17,652 nt of DNA from PWXP01 sp964487655 (GTDB taxonomy: Bacteria > Planctomycetota > Planctomycetia > Pirellulales > Thermoguttaceae): contig CAZASB010000069.1 of assembly GCA_964487655.1 (NCBI GenBank), forward strand, positions 1 through 17,652. The letters run 5' to 3'. The stretch's first letter is position 1; the number at the start of each line of letters is the position of its first letter. Position numbers and translations under genes: made by a program. Shown here piece after piece: positions 16,186 to 17,652 of the stretch. A model generated the notes under the pieces. It was not told where the DNA came from, ran no database searches, and worked only from the letters and a program-made list of their open reading frames with translations.

Positions 16186-16644
16186 ATGCAGCCAAGAATG
16201 GATTTTGTGAAAGCAGCACCGAACGGTTACAAGGCCATGAGCGCACTGGAAAGTTATGTGCGCCAAAGTGACCTCGAACATTCATTGCTGGAACTGGTCA
16301 AAATCCGCGCATCGCAAATCAACGGCTGCGCGTTTTGTCTGGACATGCACACCAAGGACGCCCGTGCCGCTGGCGAAACCGAGCAGCGGCTTTACACGCT
16401 GTCAGCCTGGCACGAAACGCCGTTCTTCACCGACCGCGAACGCGCGGCGCTGACGTGGACGGAAGCCGTCACGCGCGTGGCCGACACGCACGTTCCCGAC
16501 GACGTGTTTGAACGGGTTCGCCAGCAGTTCACGGAAAAGGAACTGGCCGACCTGACTTTGGCCATTGTAACCATCAACGGCTGGAATCGGCTCGCCATCG
16601 CCTTTCGCAAGGTACCCGGTATCTATCAGTCGGCCAAGCGATGA
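16186..16644 (+). CDS. AhpD/carboxymuconolactone decarboxylase-family protein (CxxC redox type)
   Basis: This 152-residue all-helical protein carries the CMD/AhpD signature ELVKIRASQINGCAFCLDMH: Glu36, Cys48, Cys51 and His55 form the thiol-redox proton-relay set of the alkylhydroperoxidase subfamily. The tail NGWNRLAIAFRKVPG is typical of AhpD-like single-domain members. It probably reduces peroxides or acts as a dithiol carrier rather than decarboxylating muconolactone. The ATG at 16186-16188 is supported by AAAGGAAA upstream. It lies 152 bp after the exporter operon, in the same direction, with no clear promoter or terminator between, so read-through is possible. Its composition resembles its neighbours. 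Confidence 0.92.
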   Translation: MQPRMDFVKAAPNGYKAMSALESYVRQSDLEHSLLELVKIRASQINGCAFCLDMHTKDARAAGETEQRLYTLSAWHETPFFTDRERAALTWTEAVTRVADTHVPDDVFERVRQQFTEKELADLTLAIVTINGWNRLAIAFRKVPGIYQSAKR

Positions 16645-16825
16645 TAGACTTTCCCACCTTCACCTCTGCTTTCATGGTGCAGGAAAATACCGTCGCGCTT
16701 CCCCCGTGGCAAGAGCGTTTCTCGTTATGGCTGCCTTGGATCGGCTCAGACTGATTCTCCCGCGTGGTCGACCATTTCCCCCCCTCAACCAGGGGCTCGC
16801 CCGGTTCCCTCGGTTGCGGGTCCGG

Positions 16826-16886
16826 ACATTTGACAACCTGACATTTGACAACCTGACATTTGACAACACTGACATTTGACAACCTG
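16826..16886 (+). repeat. Four tandem ACATTTGACAACCTG units
   Basis: Units lie at 16826-16840, 16841-16855, 16856-16871 (one extra base) and 16872-16886. The last unit joins the following TTGTCAA to make the dyad TTGACAACCTGTTGTCAA (16876-16893), which overlaps the -35 of the promoter. Copy 1 has a single TTGACAAC at the equivalent point. The units look like reiterated operator half-sites, or like repeated -35-like boxes. Confidence 0.8.
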
Positions 16887-16916
16887 TTGTCAACCGATCG
16901 CAGCTCTGAGTATACT
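16887..16916 (+). promoter_or_regulatory. Outward promoter at the end of repeat copy 2
   Basis: A -35 TTGTCA (16887-16892) is followed after 18 bp by TATACT (16911-16916). The same geometry occurs in copy 1 (2076-2105). The -35 lies in the right half of an 18-bp dyad, so a protein binding the TTGACAAC array would compete with RNA polymerase. Confidence 0.55.
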
Positions 16917-16919
16917 ACT

Positions 16920-17021
16920 ATGCAATCGAAAGCTCTGTTCGGCTTCCTGGAGTCGAACCCCGCCGGAACTTCGGCGAGTACGATTTCCGCGTGTTTGAGT
17001 ACACTTGCCGTTCAGGAGTAA
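16920..17021 (+). other. Short open frame directly behind the repeat promoter
   Basis: ATG at 16920 is only 3 nt after the -10 and opens 33 codons (MQSKALFGFLESNPAG, then a Ser/Thr/Ala-rich stretch, ending AVQE). The start resembles the first helix of small winged-helix proteins, but the frame stops before any recognition helix. It would have to be a leaderless message. It may be a truncated gene start rather than a working gene. The stretch 17022-17300 holds hairpins but no supported gene. Confidence 0.25.
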
Positions 17022-17086
17022 CAATTTCGGGGAGTCGAAGCCCGTGAACGGTTACCTCATCCGGTAAGGATCCCTACTGAGTTTCT

Positions 17087-17119
17087 GTTGCCGAAGGCTG
17101 AGTTTTGCATTTCGGCGAC
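17087..17119. repeat. Imperfect hairpin upstream of the transposase remnant
   Basis: GTTGCCGAA (17087-17095) and TTCGGCGAC (17111-17119) pair over 9 bp with one G-T pair and a 15-nt loop. Two GGAGTCGAA-N-CCCG motifs lie further left (near 16952 and 17031). Such GGAG-headed palindromic pieces recall REP sequences mobilised by RAYT transposases; the link is tentative. Confidence 0.35.
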
Positions 17120-17300
17120 TTTAGGGACGTCGTATTATGCCCCGGCGTGAGTTTGCGTGCGTCAGGAGAGGCAAGACACGTGACATAGGACGACCACGGC
17201 TTTGCTCACGGCATCGCTTGGCGCATATTTTCCCCACTGTTCGTCATGATCCGGCGGCATTTGATCTCCTGGCGATCGTCAACCAGACCTTATCCTGCCG

Positions 17301-17582
17301 GTGGTCCGCACGGATCTCGAGACGGTCGACGCTTGCGTCGCCAAGCATTTCAAAATGGACACGGCGGATTTGAAGCAGCACGGGCGTCGTGCCGGCCCGG
17401 CGAAGGCGGTGGCGGTCGAGTTGGCCTGCCGGCTGACGGGGCAGAGCGGTCGCGAGGTTGGCATGCACTACGGCGGCATCAGCGGAGCGGCCGTCGGCAA
17501 CATCCGTCGCAAAGTGCGGGAGGGGACCATCGACATCCTGCCAGCCGTCGAACGTCTGCTGTCGCAACTCCGAAAAGTGTAA
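17301..17582 (+). pseudogene. C-terminal remnant of a REP-associated (RAYT-type) transposase with DnaA-like HTH
   Basis: The 93-codon frame opens with GTG and contains VDACVAKHFKMDTADLKQ, GPAKAVAVELACRLTGQSG, REVGMHYGGISGAAVGNIRR, which is the DnaA domain IV-like helix-turn-helix found at the C-terminus of many Y1 REP-associated transposases. The catalytic Y1 domain with its HUH motif and Tyr is absent. A frame starting MPRRE at 17137 resembles the usual MPRR opening of these proteins, but it runs in another frame (to 17373) without the middle of the protein. A large internal deletion plus frameshift is likely. The gene is probably non-functional, unless the small DNA-binding domain is used on its own. 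Confidence 0.6.
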
Positions 17583-17597
17583 AGTGTAGGCCTGACC

Positions 17598-17619
17598 CTG
17601 ACTCACTGCTGACTCACTG
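17598..17619 (+). repeat. Two tandem CTGACTCACTG units
   Basis: The 11-bp unit occurs at 17598-17608 and 17609-17619, then CTGAGG. It lies just after the transposase remnant and the AGTGTAGGCCTGACC stretch, and may mark the element's right boundary. The window ends 33 bp later. Confidence 0.5.
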
Positions 17620-17652
17620 CTGAGGCAGCCCTCCGACCGGCAGGCTATCGGC

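Larger units (their letters stand above)
16674..16920 (+). repeat. Dispersed promoter-bearing repeat, copy 2
   Basis: This second copy of the element at 1921-2108 is in the same orientation, about 80% identical by eye, and lengthened by a tandem TTGACAAC array near its right end. It starts 29 bp after the AhpD-like gene and ends at a promoter pointing rightward. A 1-nt indel run of C (near 16780) disrupts the frame shared on the minus strand. Confidence 0.7.

Noticed and set aside
16076..16210. 44-codon frame overlapping the start of the AhpD-like gene
   Set aside because: It has an SD-like GGAG but the peptide is not protein-like and it overlaps a well-supported start.
16949..16965. tRNA T-arm on the minus strand (GGGGTTCGACTCC)
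   Set aside because: The flanking bases do not form a 5-bp T-stem, and no acceptor, anticodon or D arm can be drawn.

Overview
This is a bacterial chromosomal window, moderately GC-rich, with tightly packed operons. It has no phage, CRISPR or rRNA/tRNA genes that I can see. The best lineage clue is the gene set itself: a sufB-C-D-S-U-T iron-sulfur operon that uses SufU and SufT rather than SufA/SufE, next to a cyanobacterial DevBCA-like exporter. That fits deep-branching Gram-negative groups such as NC10, Nitrospirota, Acidobacteriota or Planctomycetota. I cannot fix the phylum from sequence alone, so this is inference.

Left end (1-1570, minus strand). A TetR-family regulator has a strong promoter whose -10 lies inside a palindromic operator. 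A near-identical operator lies at the start of the next gene. That gene is an odd chimera: a CBS-domain protein whose second CBS domain runs directly into the last part of a SpoIIE/PP2C phosphatase. A short coding remnant follows it. The stretch 1571-1920 holds only degenerate coding fragments.

Accessory part (1921-6364, plus strand). A dispersed repeat (copy 1) ends in an outward-facing sigma-70-type promoter and leads into a secreted, glycosidase-like protein of 744 residues. Next comes a 570-residue protein with a transglutaminase-like Cys/His/Asp pattern. Neither protein has a function I can name with confidence.

Core part (6499-12322, minus strand). The complete suf operon runs sufB-sufC-sufD-sufS-sufU-sufT, with 4-nt start/stop overlaps at C/D, D/S and S/U. 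SufBCD is the scaffold/ATPase complex, SufS the cysteine desulfurase, SufU the sulfur-transfer partner and SufT an accessory maturation factor. sufT is split by an apparent 1-nt deletion.

Divergent region (12323-12894). This 570-bp gap holds a suf promoter, a 9-bp hairpin, a 50-bp nested palindrome made of two 19-bp dyads with compensating base changes, and a promoter for the rightward operon. An FNR-like box in that promoter is centred exactly where a class II activator site should be.

Right part (12895-16644, plus strand). A membrane fusion protein, an FtsX-like permease and an ABC ATPase form a DevBCA/MacAB-type exporter. An AhpD/carboxymuconolactone decarboxylase-family protein with a CxxC motif follows.

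Right end (16674-17652). Copy 2 of the dispersed repeat carries a four-fold TTGACAAC array overlapping its promoter. It is followed by a short open frame, hairpins, and the DnaA-like C-terminal remnant of a REP-associated (RAYT-type) transposase. The two repeat copies are in direct orientation and bracket about 14.6 kb of genes.
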